A stretch of 64,000 nucleotides of DNA from Pseudonocardia hierapolitana (GCF_007994075.1 NZ_VIWU01000001.1:1-64000), one strand, 5' to 3'. Positions 27,082 to 37,103 are shown, counted from the first letter of the stretch. Numbers and translations are program-made. Notes: a model not told the origin generated them from the letters alone.

Positions 27082-30000
27082 GTCGCCCTCCGTCCGTCGT
27101 AGCCGTGTCCGTCGTGGCCGCCGTCGTTCCGGTGCGCTCGGTGATGCCGGCCCGCCGTTGGTAGGACTCGACCAGCGCCAGCCGCGCCGCACCGCGTGGC
27201 CGCCGTCCCGGGCGGATGTCGCAGGTGTCCGCCTTCGTGGGCTGGATGTGCACGTTCGGGTCGAGGACGATCGGCAGCAGCTCGTTCGCCGCGTCGCCGG
27301 TCGAGATGCCGTTCGGCCCCCAGTGGTAGGGCAGGCCGATCTGGTGGATCGTCCGGCCGCCCACCCGCAGCGGCCGCATCCGCTCGGTGACGAGCACCCG
27401 TGCCTCGATCGCCGCGCGGGCGCTCACGATCGTCGCCCAGCCCATGTGCTCCAGGCCCCGTTCTGCCGCGAGATCCGGGGAGACCTCGCAGAACATCTCC
27501 GGCTGCAGCTCCGACAGGTACGGCAGCCACCGGCTCATCCCGCCGGCCGTGTGGTGCTCGGTGAGCCGGTAGGTGGTGAACACGTACGGGAAGACCTCCG
27601 CCCCCGGGCTGGCGCCGCTCGGGGCGTACCGGTTGAGCCGGTGCGGGAACACCCGGCGGGCCGGGTTCGCCTGCTGCCCGTACAGCTGGTTGCCGACCGG
27701 TGACTCCGCGGGCTCGTAGTGGGCGGGCAGCGGGCCGTCCGCGAGCCCCGCCGGGACGTAGAGCCAGCCACGTCCGTCGGCCTGCATGATGAACGGGTGG
27801 GTGCCGGCGAGGGCGTCCTGCCGCTCTGCACCCTCGGGCGGCCGGTAGTCGGGACGCTTGGTGGCCTCGAAGTCGGGGACGTCGTGACCCACCCACTTCT
27901 CCTGGTCGGCGTCCCACCAGACGTAGGCCTTGCGGTCGCTCCACGGCCTCCCGTCCGGGTCCGCCGAGGCCCGGTTGTAGAGCAGGCGACGGTTTGCAGG
28001 CCACGCCCAGCCCCACTCCGGAGCCACCCAGTTCTGCTCCCGGCCGGGCTTGCGCCGGGCCGTCTGGTTGACCCCGTCGGCGAACGAGCCGCAGTAGATC
28101 CAGCAGCCGCAGCGGGTGGACCCGTCGGCCTTCAGCGCGGTGTAGGACGAGAGCGGCTCGCCGTCGCCGTCCCAGCCGCTGATCTCGGCGAGCACCGCCT
28201 CCGCGTCCGGCTCGGCGTGGCGACCTGACGTCGGGTAGCCCCACGTGAGGTCGAGGATCGGCCGGTCCCGCTCGTCGGTCGACGCGGCCAGCTTCTCGCG
28301 GATCCTCCGCCCGAGGTGGAAGTAGAACCACAGCTCGCTGTGCTGGTCGCCTTGCGGTTCGACGGCCTTGTGGTGCCACTGCAGCAACCGCTGGGTGTTG
28401 GTGAACGTCCCGTCCTTCTCGACGTGCGCCGCGGCGGGCAGGAAGAACACCTCGGTACCGATGTCCTCGGTGCGGAGCTCGCCCGACTCGATCTCCGGGC
28501 CGTCCTTCCAGAACGTCGCGCTCTCGACCATGTAGAGATCGCGCACGACGAGCCACTTCAGGTTTGCCAGCCCGATCCGGTTCATCCGCGAGTTGGCCGT
28601 GCCCACCGCGGGGTTCTCCCCCACCAGGAAGTAGCCCTCCGCCCCGCCATCAGCCTGTTTGATCACGGTGTCGTAGTTGGAGTGCCCGCTGGTCAACCGG
28701 GGCAGGTACCCGAAGCAGAAGTCGTTCTCCGCGGTCGCCGCGTCGCCCCACCACGCCTTCAGCAGGCTCACCGCGTAGGTGTCCATGTTGCCCCAGAAGC
28801 CCTTGCTCCCGGCGCCGGAGGAGATGTACTGCCGCAGGTCCAGGTGCTCGTGGGCATGGGGCATCGGCAGGTAGCCGGGAAGGATGTTGAACAGCGTCGG
28901 GATGTCGGTCGACCCTTGGATCGACGCGTGCCCGCGGAGCGCGAGGATCCCCCCGCCGGGGCGGCCGATGTTGCCGAGCAGCAGCTGCAGGATCGCGGCC
29001 GTCCGGATGTACTGCACGCCGACGGTGTGGTGGGTCCAGCCGACCGCGTACGCGATCGCCGTGGTGCGGTCGCGCCCCGAGTTGCGGGTGACGATCTCGG
29101 CGATCCGGAGGAACTCCCGCGCGGAGATGCCGCAGATGTCGGCGACCCGCTCCGGGGTGTAGCGCGCGAAGTGCCGCTTGAGCACCTGGAACACGCATCG
29201 CGGGTGCTGCAGGGTGTCGTCGCGGTGGGGTGTGCCGTGGAACGTGCCGCCACCGGAGCCGGACGTCTCCATCGAGGAGGACTGCCTCACGCGCGCCCCG
29301 TGATCGTCCCCGTCATCGTCGCCACCGTTCCCGCCCTCGTCGCGCTGCATCGTCGCCCACTGGTCGCGCTGACCCGCAGCCGCCGCGACTTCGGCGCCCT
29401 CGTACTGCCAGGTCGACTGGTCGTAGTGGCGTCCCTCGGCGTCGAACCCGGAGAACAGGCCGTCGAGATCCTCGGTGTCCCGGAACTCCTCCCGGAGGAT
29501 CATCGGCGCGTTCGTGTAGTGCACGACGTAGTCGTGGAACCACCGGTCGTTCTCCAGCACGTAGTGGATCAGCCCGCCGAGGAACGCGATGTCGGTGCCG
29601 GCCCGCAGCGGGACGTGGATGTCGGCGAGCGCGCTCGTCCGGCTGAACCGGGGGTCGACGTGCAGGATGGTCGCCCCGCGCGCCTTAGCCTCCATCACCC
29701 ACTGGAATCCCACCGGGTGGCACTCGGCCATGTTCGAGCCCTGGATCAGGATGCAGTCGGCGTTCTGCAGATCCTGCTGGAACGTGGTGGCGCCGCCGCG
29801 GCCGAAGCTGGTCCCCAGACCGGGGACGGTGGACGAGTGTCAAATACGGGCCTGATTCTCGATCTCCACAGCGCCGAGGGCGGTGTAGAGCTTCTTCATC
29901 AGGTAGTTCTCTTCGTTGTCCAGCGTGGCACCGCCGAGACTGGCGAACCCCAGCGTCCGGTTCAGGACCCGCCCGCCGGCGTCCGTGTCCTGCCAGGTCC

Positions 30001-30409
30001 GCCGCCGCGTCTCGATCACCCGGTCGGCGATCATGTCCACGGCCTCGTCGAGGTCGAGGTCCTCCCACTCCGTCCCGCCCGGGCGGCGGTAGCGGACCTT
30101 CGTCTGCCGGGTCGGCGCGGTGACCAGCTGGTGGCTGGCGGCGCCCTTCGGGCACAGCCGGCCGCGGGAGATCGGTGAGTCCGGGTCGCCCTCGATCTGG
30201 GTGACCCGCTCGTCCGACACGTAGACCTGCTGGCCACAGCCCACCGCGCAGTACGGGCAGACCGACTTCACCATCCGGTCGGCGGTCTCCGTACGGGCGG
30301 TCAGGCTCCGGCTCCGAGCGGACTTCGCGGCCGCGCCACGGCCCAGCGGGTCATGCCCGGAGAGCTGACGGACGACCGGCCAGAGATCGATGAAGGTCCG
30401 CGCACCCAC
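27074..30409 (-). CDS. fdhA: Selenocysteine-containing formate dehydrogenase alpha subunit (UGA read as Sec)
   Basis: Molybdopterin oxidoreductase of 1111 residues if the in-frame TGA at 29840-29842 is decoded as selenocysteine (residue 190). The N-terminal [4Fe-4S] ligands are Cys51, Cys54, Cys58 and Cys86. The residues around the UGA (IENQARI-U-HSSTVPGLG) align with E. coli FdnG/FdhF, where Sec is followed by His and binds the metal. Downstream, SNMAECHPVGFQW and the long molybdopterin domains continue without further stops. No twin-arginine signal peptide is seen, so the enzyme probably stays in the cytosol. A Gly/Asp-rich insert lies at about residues 345-385. It heads the fdhA-fdhB-nrfD-fdhD-tRNA-Sec unit. 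A frameshift-free split gene is the only alternative and is unlikely. Confidence 0.93.
29811..29827 (-). promoter_or_regulatory. SECIS-like hairpin downstream of the fdhA UGA
   Basis: Reading the minus strand, 12 nt after the TGA codon comes GTCCCC-GGTCT-GGGGAC, a perfect 6-bp stem with a five-base GGUCU loop. The E. coli fdhF SECIS presents the same GGUCU in its apical loop, where the G-U pair of bases contacts SelB. Position, size and loop all fit a bacterial SECIS lying within the coding sequence. Confidence 0.85.
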
Positions 30410-30454
30410 GCCCCGGGGCTTGTCCCGCTGGCGCCAGGGGAAACATGCGATCGA

Positions 30455-31603
30455 CTAACGGTCGATCGATGCGGGATCCCCGGCGAGCAGAGCCCGCAGC
30501 CGCGCCACCCGTGCGGCCCAGGTCCACTCCTGCTGCATCCACGCCCGGCCGGCGGCGCCCATCGCCCGGGCGCGGTCCGGATCGGCGAGCAGGCCGGTCA
30601 CCGCGGACGCGACGGACGGCACGCTGCGGCCATCGACGACGTGCCCGGTGCGTCCATCCCGGACCGTCTCCGGTGCCCCACCCGACCGGCCCGCGACGAC
30701 CGGGAGCCCGGCAGCCGCCGCCTCCAGGAGCACGATGCCGAGACCTTCGACGTCGAGTCCACCGCCGCGGGTGCGACACGGGAGGGCGAACACGTCGCCG
30801 ACCGCCTGATGGGCCGGCAGGTCGGCCGCGGGCACGGCGCCGGCGAACACGACGTGCCGCTCCACCCCGCCGGCCAGGGCCAGCCGCCGCAGCCGCGCGG
30901 CGCCGGGCCCGTCTCCGACGACGAGCAGCCGCGCCCCCGGCACGCGCTCGCGCACCAGCGGCAGGGCCCGGATCAGCACGTCCTGGCCCTTGCGCGCCAC
31001 CAGCCGGGACACGCACACCACGAGCGGCGCCTCCCCGATCCGGTAGCGCCTGCGCAGCTCCGCCCGCGCGGCCGGATCGGGGCGGAACCGCTCGGTGTCG
31101 ATGCCGGCGGGCAGCACCTCCAGTGCCGCCCGCGGTCCGAACGCGGCCGCGACGCGGGAGCGGGTGTAGCGCGAGATCGTGGTGAGCACGTCGGCGTCGG
31201 CGCCGATCCGGCGCAGCGCCCGGCGCCCGCCCGGCACCATCGACCAGCCGACCTCGTGGCCGTGGGTGCTCCCGACCACGCGCTCGACGCCCGCGCGCCT
31301 GCGCAGGTGCGGTCCGAGCAGCGCGAGCGGCGCCGCCGCGCCGAACCAGACGGTGGTGGCGCCGTACTCGCGGGCGAGGGCCGTGGCGCGAGCGGCCACC
31401 GCCGGGACGGGGAGCATGAGCGACGTCTCGTGCCGGTGGACGGGGACGGGCGAAGCCGCGTCGAACTCCGCGGCGCCGGGCCACGCGGGCGCGTAGACGG
31501 CGAGCTCCCCGGGCGGCAGGCGGTCGGCGAAGGCCTGCAGGTATGTCTGGATGCCGCCGGTGCGGGGCGGGAAGTCGTTGGTCACGAGGAGCGTGCGCGC
31601 CAC
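30455..31603 (-). CDS. pimB: GDP-mannose-dependent alpha-(1->6)-mannosyltransferase PimB'-like
   Basis: GT4-type (GT-B fold) glycosyltransferase of 382 residues, orthologous by position and pattern to Rv2188c (PimB'), which adds the second mannose to phosphatidylinositol monomannoside. The N-terminal donor/acceptor loop reads TNDFPPRTGGIQTY. The C-terminal half has VSRLVARKGQDVLI, and the EGLGIVLLEAAAAGLPVVAG block holds the conserved Glu pair that binds GDP-mannose. ATG at 31603 is used. It is separated from fdhA by only 45 bp on the same strand, so readthrough from this gene into the fdh operon is possible. Confidence 0.9.
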   Translation of the reverse strand: MARTLLVTNDFPPRTGGIQTYLQAFADRLPPGELAVYAPAWPGAAEFDAASPVPVHRHETSLMLPVPAVAARATALAREYGATTVWFGAAAPLALLGPHLRRRAGVERVVGSTHGHEVGWSMVPGGRRALRRIGADADVLTTISRYTRSRVAAAFGPRAALEVLPAGIDTERFRPDPAARAELRRRYRIGEAPLVVCVSRLVARKGQDVLIRALPLVRERVPGARLLVVGDGPGAARLRRLALAGGVERHVVFAGAVPAADLPAHQAVGDVFALPCRTRGGGLDVEGLGIVLLEAAAAGLPVVAGRSGGAPETVRDGRTGHVVDGRSVPSVASAVTGLLADPDRARAMGAAGRAWMQQEWTWAARVARLRALLAGDPASIDR

Positions 31604-31698
31604 CGCGCGACGCTATCCCCCGCCTCTCGGCGATCGGGCGGCGGCCGGTCGACCCGGCCGGCCGCCGCCCGTTCCGGGGAGCGGACGAGGTCCTTCGG

Positions 31699-32793
31699 CT
31701 ACAACCGGCGGGCGCCCGTGAGCGGGCGGCGGGAAATGTCCGAGTACTTGACGACGTCGCCCGTCTGCGGGGCGTTGATCATCATGTTGTTGCCGACGTA
31801 GATGCCCACGTGGCTCACCGGCTGGTAGAAGAACAGCAGGTCACCAGGCCGGAGCTGGTCGCGGGAGACGGGAGTGCCCACCCGTGCCTGTTGGCTGCTC
31901 GACCGGGGCAGCGTGATCCCGACCTTCTGGAACGCCCACGAGGTGAGACCCGAGCAGTCGAACGAGTTGGGGCCTTCCGCGCCGTACCGGTAGGGCTTGC
32001 CCAGCATCTCCGCGGCCGCCTTCGCCGCCTGCACCCCGACGCCGGTGCCTGCGATCACGCTCGGCCCCGTCAGGTTGGGGCCGTTGCGCTGGCGTCGTTG
32101 CTGCGGGGTGAGCCGGTCGAGGAGGCGCTGGGCCTCGTCGATCCGCTTCTCGGCGTCGCGCTTCCGGTTCTCGACGTCCTGCTCGGCCCGGGCCGCCTCG
32201 TCGGCGGCGGCCTGGGCACGCGCGACCGCGGCGTCGGCGTCGGCCTGCTTCTGCGCGGTGTCGCCGACCTTCGTCATCAGCTGGTCGAGCTTCTCGCGGT
32301 ACTCGACGGCGAGGGTCTCCAGCGCGGACATCTGGTCGAGGAACTCCTGCGGCGACCGGCTCGCGAGCAGCGCGTTGAGCTGGTCGAGGTTGCCGCTCTC
32401 GAACGTCGACAGCGCCACGCTGTCGACCTCGACGCGGAACCGCTCCTCGTCCTCGACCGCGGCTCGGACGGCCTCCTTGGCGGGCTCGACGGCGGCCTGC
32501 AGCGTGGTGAGCTCCGACTGCCGCGCCGCGAAGGTGTCCTTCGCGGCGTGCCACTCCTCGGTGAGGGCCTCCGCCTCGCGGTTGACCTGCTCGAGCCGCT
32601 GCGCGGCGTCCTCCGCGTCGCCTGGTGGGTCCTGCTGGGCTGCGGCGGGGGAAGCGCCGACCAGCAGCGACATGATCACGATCAGAACGATCGATCCGAC
32701 GGAGGACACCGACCTGCCGTGGCGGCCGATGCGACCCACGACGGGGAGGACGGGCTTCCGAGGACCCGAAGAGGTGCGTCGACGCGACTCCAC
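31699..32793 (-). CDS. Secreted NlpC/P60 peptidoglycan endopeptidase with coiled-coil domain (Rv2190c-like)
   Basis: A 364-residue cell-wall hydrolase. After a basic N-terminus, a hydrophobic signal segment (about residues 31-52) ends at a PAAAQQ cleavage-like site. Residues about 60-225 form a long coiled coil rich in Ala, Glu and Arg. The C-terminal NlpC/P60 domain has catalytic Cys in SFDCSGLTSWAFQ, His in VSHVGIYVG and a third polar residue further on. It should cut stem peptides of peptidoglycan. Layout and neighbours match Rv2190c. ATG at 32793 seems right, although a start nearer the hydrophobic segment is possible. Confidence 0.9.
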   Translation of the reverse strand: MESRRRTSSGPRKPVLPVVGRIGRHGRSVSSVGSIVLIVIMSLLVGASPAAAQQDPPGDAEDAAQRLEQVNREAEALTEEWHAAKDTFAARQSELTTLQAAVEPAKEAVRAAVEDEERFRVEVDSVALSTFESGNLDQLNALLASRSPQEFLDQMSALETLAVEYREKLDQLMTKVGDTAQKQADADAAVARAQAAADEAARAEQDVENRKRDAEKRIDEAQRLLDRLTPQQRRQRNGPNLTGPSVIAGTGVGVQAAKAAAEMLGKPYRYGAEGPNSFDCSGLTSWAFQKVGITLPRSSSQQARVGTPVSRDQLRPGDLLFFYQPVSHVGIYVGNNMMINAPQTGDVVKYSDISRRPLTGARRL

Positions 32794-33042
32794 GCGGACG
32801 GATCTCCTCTCGCCACCCGCGCGAGTGACTCGATCGGGGGAAGGGGAGCGCCGATCGGACCATCGCGCGGTGACCTCGCGTTGCCACTCGCGGTCGAATG
32901 GCTGACGTTCCGCAAGGTCTCGCGGAGATTACGGAGCAACCCGGAACACGTTCAACCCGGGGGTCGGCCCGGCGTGGGGCGTGCTGTGACGTCACCCCCG
33001 TGCACGGAGCGCAGCGGAAATGCGGTCTAAGTGGAGATCCGC

Positions 33043-33321
33043 TCACCCTGCGTCACGGACCACGCCCCCGTCGCTCGCATCCCGAGGCGTTCGGCGCGAT
33101 GGGGTGGCCACCAACCGCAATCTCGGCACCAGCCCTTGATCGGCCAGCACGGCGAGCGCCCGCCGCTCCGGTGCGTCGAGTTGCACGATCGGCGCGCCGG
33201 ACGGCACCTCCGGATCATGATCGGCGGGCGCCACCGGCGCCGGCGCACCCAGCAGCACACCGATCACGCACTCACCACAGGCCACGCCGCGCACCGCGCA
33301 GCCGTCGCAGTCGATGATCAT
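33043..33321 (-). CDS. Small Cys-motif actinobacterial protein of unknown function
   Basis: A 92-residue protein that begins MIIDCDGCAVRGVACGECV, presenting four cysteines in two CxxC arrangements that could bind zinc or an Fe-S centre. A later helix (QLDAPERRALAVLADQGLVPRLRLV) follows. Short proteins with this start are widespread in actinobacteria next to NlpC/P60 or NYN genes; none has a known function. An AGGGAGCAG sequence lies just before the ATG at 33321. It lies upstream of the NlpC/P60 gene and downstream of the NYN gene on the same strand. Confidence 0.72.
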   Translation of the reverse strand: MIIDCDGCAVRGVACGECVIGVLLGAPAPVAPADHDPEVPSGAPIVQLDAPERRALAVLADQGLVPRLRLVATPSRRTPRDASDGGVVRDAG

Positions 33322-33421
33322 TTCTGCTCCCTCGACGGTTCGGACGCGCCTGTCGCCGTCCGATGCGCGCGACGTTAGGAGTGACCTCCGACAATTCCCG
33401 CCCGCCGCGAGAGGCGGGCGC

Positions 33422-34780
33422 CTATCCCCGGACCAGACGGGTGAGCAGCACCGCCGACGGCACGGCGTGCGCCCCGCTGCGCCGGACCGACTGCACGACG
33501 GCGCGGTCGGCGGTGGCCACGACGATCGGCCTGCCCTGCGGCTCGGCCGCCACCAGGTCGCGGATGACGTCGTCGGCCAGGACGCCCGGATCGCTGAAGA
33601 GCACCCGCACCCCGCGGGATCCGCGCGGAGGCGCGGTGATCACGCCGGCGCCGTCGAACACGACGGTGATCTCCACCCCGGTGCGCGCGGCGAGGACGCC
33701 GAGCTGCCCGACGAGCCGGGAGCGCTGGTCGGCGAGCGGGAGCTCCGGGTAGCCGGTCTTGCTGACGTTGTAGCCGTCGACCACCAGGTGCAGCGACGGG
33801 ACGGCGAGCAGGGCGTCCAGCTCGGCGACAGTGCCGACGGCGGTGCCGCCGCGCGCCGCCCGTGCGCCCGCGACGAGGTCGCCGGGGCGGGGACCGCCAC
33901 CGCCGAGCGCGAGCTCGCGCCGCAGGCCGGTGAGCGCGCCACCGAGGGTGTCCATGAGGAGCGCGAGCCGCACCTCGTCGGCCTTGCGCGCCTCCCTGGC
34001 GGCCTGCCGGGCGGCGGCCACCTCGGCCGCGGCCCGGTCGGCGCGCCTGCGTTCGGCATCGGCGCGCTCCCGCTCGCGGTCGCGCTCGGCGAAGGCGGCG
34101 GCGAGATCGCGCTCGGCCGCGCGCCGCAGCTCCTCGGCCGCCGTCTCGGCGGCGGCCTGCGCGTCGCGGGCCGCCCGGAGTTTCGCCCCCTGCTCGGACA
34201 CGCGGCGGCGCAGCTGCTGGTACTCGTGGTCGCGCTGCTGCCCCGCCGTGCGGGCCTGGGCGCGGGCCTCGGTGAGCTCGCCGCGCAGCCGTTCGAGCTC
34301 GGTGGTGAGCTTGTCCACCCGGGAGAGCGCGGCGTCACGCTCCGCGCGCAGCTCCCCCGCTTCGCCGCGGCGGGCCGCCGCCGCGACGACCTCGCCCGCG
34401 TCCGGGTCGTCGTTCAGCAGTGCCGCGGCTGCGGCCATGAGCGGGTCGTCGGCCGCGGTGGTCAGCTCGCCCGGACGCTGGTCCTCCCACCAGGCCACCA
34501 CCGCCGTGCGGAACGCCGCCGAGGCCTCCAGCTCCGCCGTGATCGGACCGCCGCCGAGCTTGGCCCGCTTGGCGGGGGTGAAGCGCGCCAGCCGGCGCAA
34601 CGGCACCGGGATGTCCGTGACCGGCATCGAACCGAGGGCCGTGGACGCGAGCTCGGCCAGCCGGGAGCGCAACGGGTCCGGGAGCTTGGCCCAGTCGACC
34701 TGCCCCGACGCGGACTGCCCGGCCGACGGCGCGGCCCCACCCTGCTCGGGCGGGCCGGAAGCGCCCTCGGACCTGGACAT
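33422..34780 (-). CDS. NYN-domain (PIN-like) RNA-binding protein with coiled coil
   Basis: A 452-residue protein. An N-terminal helical region (about 1-130) is followed by a long coiled coil (about 135-270) full of Ala, Arg and Glu heptads. The C-terminal NYN/YacP-like domain opens with LHLVVDGYNVSKTGYPELPL and includes VVFDGAG and VVATADRAV strands. The conserved Asp residues (VDGYNV, VFDGAG and TADRAV) could form a metal-dependent nuclease site. NYN proteins act in RNA processing; the target is unknown. It is divergent from the DEDDh nuclease gene, with 87 bp between starts. Confidence 0.82.
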   Translation of the reverse strand: MSRSEGASGPPEQGGAAPSAGQSASGQVDWAKLPDPLRSRLAELASTALGSMPVTDIPVPLRRLARFTPAKRAKLGGGPITAELEASAAFRTAVVAWWEDQRPGELTTAADDPLMAAAAALLNDDPDAGEVVAAAARRGEAGELRAERDAALSRVDKLTTELERLRGELTEARAQARTAGQQRDHEYQQLRRRVSEQGAKLRAARDAQAAAETAAEELRRAAERDLAAAFAERDRERERADAERRRADRAAAEVAAARQAAREARKADEVRLALLMDTLGGALTGLRRELALGGGGPRPGDLVAGARAARGGTAVGTVAELDALLAVPSLHLVVDGYNVSKTGYPELPLADQRSRLVGQLGVLAARTGVEITVVFDGAGVITAPPRGSRGVRVLFSDPGVLADDVIRDLVAAEPQGRPIVVATADRAVVQSVRRSGAHAVPSAVLLTRLVRG

Positions 34781-34867
34781 CGCACCAGGTTATCTGCGTT
34801 CGCGCCGGTTCACCGGTGACGCGGCGGTCACAATCCGTACCAACGGGCCTCGAAGAACTGTCGGAGA

Positions 34868-36601
34868 GTGTCGCTAGCGTCCGCGCCCGTGCCTGCCCGG
34901 TCGCCCCAGCTGACGTTCGACGAGCTCGGCACCCCGCTGCGCGAGGTCACGTTCGTCGTGCTCGACCTGGAGACCACGGGCGGGTCGGCGGGCAACGACT
35001 CGATCACCGAGATCGGTGCGGTGAAGGTGCGGGCAGGCGAGCGGATCGGCGAGCTCGCCACGCTCGTCGACCCGGGCACCGGCGTGCCGCCCGGCATCGT
35101 CGCGCTCACCGGCATCACCTCCGCGATGATCACGGGGGCGCCCCGGCTGCCGCAGGTGCTCCCGTCCGTGCTGGAGTTCCTGCGCGGCGCCGTGCTGGTC
35201 GCCCACAACGCCCCCTTCGACGCCGGGTTCCTGCGTGCGGCGTGCGAGCGGCACGGCCAGGTGTGGCCGCGCCCGCCCGTGCTGTGCACGGCGCGGCTCG
35301 CCCGTGCCGTGCTGTCCCACGACGAAGCGCCGAGCGTCCGCCTCGGCGCACTCGCCGAGCTGTTCGGCACGGCCACGCGCCCCACCCACCGCGCACTCGC
35401 CGACGCCCGCGCCACCGTCGAGGTCCTGCACCGCTTGCTGGAACGCGTCGGCAACCTCGGTGTGCAGAGCCTCGAGGAGCTGCTCGCGCTCGCGAAGGAG
35501 TCCGCGCCGCACCGGCCCACCCAGCAGCAGCGGCGCAAGCGGGTGCTCGCCGAGGGGGTGCCGTCGGCGCCCGGGGTGTACCTGTTCCGCGGGCCCCGGG
35601 ACGAGGTGCTGTACGTCGGCACCAGCGGCGACCTGCAACGGCGCGTCCGCAGCTACTTCACCTCGGGTGAGCGGCGCAGGCGGGTGCGGGACATGGTGGC
35701 GATCGCCGAGCGCGTCGACACCGTCGTCTGCGCCCATGCCCTCGAGGCCTCGGTGCGGGAGCTGCGCCTCATCGCGGCGCACCACCCCCGCTACAACCGC
35801 CGTTCCAAGCGCCCGAACCACACGTGGTGGGTGGTCCCCACGGCCGAGGCGTTCCCGCGGCTGTCCGTCGTCACCTCGCCCCGCGACGGCGCCCTCGGGC
35901 CGTTCCCGTCCCGGCGGTCGGCGGCCGCGGCCGTCGACACCGTGCTCGACGTCGTGCCGCTGCGCCCGTGCACCCAGCGGATCCCGGCGAAGGGCGCCTC
36001 GGCCGCACCGTGCGTGCTGTACGAGATGGGCCGCTGCGCGGCACCGTGCGCGGGGCTGCAGACACCCGAGGAGTACGCGCCCGCCGTCCGCGCGCTGTCG
36101 GACCTGGTCGACGGCCGCGACGACGCGCCGCTGCGCAGCGTGGCCGCCGAGATCGACGCGCTCGCGGCGAGGGAGCGCTTCGAGACCGCGGCGCGCAGGC
36201 GCGACCAGCTGGCCGCGCTGATCGTCGGGCTCGGGAGGTCGCAGCGGCTCACCGCGCTCGCCTCCTTGCCGGAGCTGGTGGGCGCCCGGCCGGACGGCAA
36301 CCGCGGCTGGGAGATCGCCGTGGTGCGGTACGGGCGGCTCGCCGCCGCGGGCGTCGCCCGGCGCGGCGTCGGGCCGATGCCCGTGATCGACGCGCTGCGG
36401 CTCGGCGCCCAGACCATCCTGCCCGGCCCCGGCCCGCTGCGCGGCGCGCCCGTGGAGGAGGTCCGCTTGCTGCACCGGTGGCTCACCACCGGGGGCACGC
36501 GCCTCGTCGCGAGCGAACCGGCGTGGACCGAACCCGCCCGCGGTGCGGGCGGCTGGCGGGCGTGGGCGGAGCGGGCCAGGCCGCTGGAAGTGGACTCCTA
36601 G
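34868..36601 (+). CDS. DEDDh exonuclease fused to UvrC-like GIY-YIG domain (Rv2191-like)
   Basis: A 577-residue two-domain nuclease. The N-terminal DEDDh exonuclease (about 20-190) shows VLDLETTGG, then HNAPFDAGFL, and HRALADARAT, giving the full catalytic set. A GIY-YIG domain typical of UvrC and Cho follows (about 220-300): GVYLFRGPRDEVLYVG with a downstream RRRVRDM helix. A UVR-like Cys-containing region (CVLYEMGRCAAPC) comes next. Proteins of this architecture are implicated in DNA repair in mycobacteria. GTG at 34868 or at 34889 could be the start. It keeps the Rv2191 position and orientation. Confidence 0.88.
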   Translation: MSLASAPVPARSPQLTFDELGTPLREVTFVVLDLETTGGSAGNDSITEIGAVKVRAGERIGELATLVDPGTGVPPGIVALTGITSAMITGAPRLPQVLPSVLEFLRGAVLVAHNAPFDAGFLRAACERHGQVWPRPPVLCTARLARAVLSHDEAPSVRLGALAELFGTATRPTHRALADARATVEVLHRLLERVGNLGVQSLEELLALAKESAPHRPTQQQRRKRVLAEGVPSAPGVYLFRGPRDEVLYVGTSGDLQRRVRSYFTSGERRRRVRDMVAIAERVDTVVCAHALEASVRELRLIAAHHPRYNRRSKRPNHTWWVVPTAEAFPRLSVVTSPRDGALGPFPSRRSAAAAVDTVLDVVPLRPCTQRIPAKGASAAPCVLYEMGRCAAPCAGLQTPEEYAPAVRALSDLVDGRDDAPLRSVAAEIDALAARERFETAARRRDQLAALIVGLGRSQRLTALASLPELVGARPDGNRGWEIAVVRYGRLAAAGVARRGVGPMPVIDALRLGAQTILPGPGPLRGAPVEEVRLLHRWLTTGGTRLVASEPAWTEPARGAGGWRAWAERARPLEVDS

Positions 36602-37103
36602 TGCTCCAGCTGTCGATCGCTGCGCCCGTGTGGGGAGGGCTTCCCGCCGCAGGGATCGGCGGGTCGGTGCGCGGTCGGCGGATCTGACCCCGGGTTGCCG
36701 AGCCGCTGATCACGGCTGAGTGGCGGGTGTGTTCCGCGGAACGTGCCGGGTACCGCTGCGGGTCGAGCCGTCTCGTGGGCGCGCCGTTCCCGGCTCGGGC
36801 CGCTTCGCCCCGCGTATCGGCGCGGGGCTGCTGTCGTGTCGATCCGGTTCGGCCGGAGCCTGCATCTGGGCGGTGAACCCAACCCGGCCACCCCGCGCAG
36901 GTGAGGGGTGCGACGCGGACCCGCGGGAACACGCGGGAGGCCCCGAAGAGCGGCGTCCGTCGTGTGTCCCGAGACCGGAACGGCGCGCCCACCGGAACCC
37001 GCCCGATCAGGCCGAACTCGATAGGCCCCGATCGACGGGCTGACCGCCTCACGCCCGGCAGGTGACCAGGCTCGGACCATGGCCTCACCGGGCGGCGGCG
37101 CGC

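Noticed and set aside
27074..30409. Formate dehydrogenase split into two genes or frameshifted
   Set aside because: Both parts are in the same frame, the only interruption is a TGA at the catalytic Sec position, and the full Sec machinery plus a SECIS-like hairpin are present.
32794..33042. c-di-AMP (ydaO-type) riboswitch upstream of the NlpC/P60 gene
   Set aside because: Such riboswitches often precede actinobacterial wall hydrolases, but I could not find the conserved ydaO blocks in this leader.
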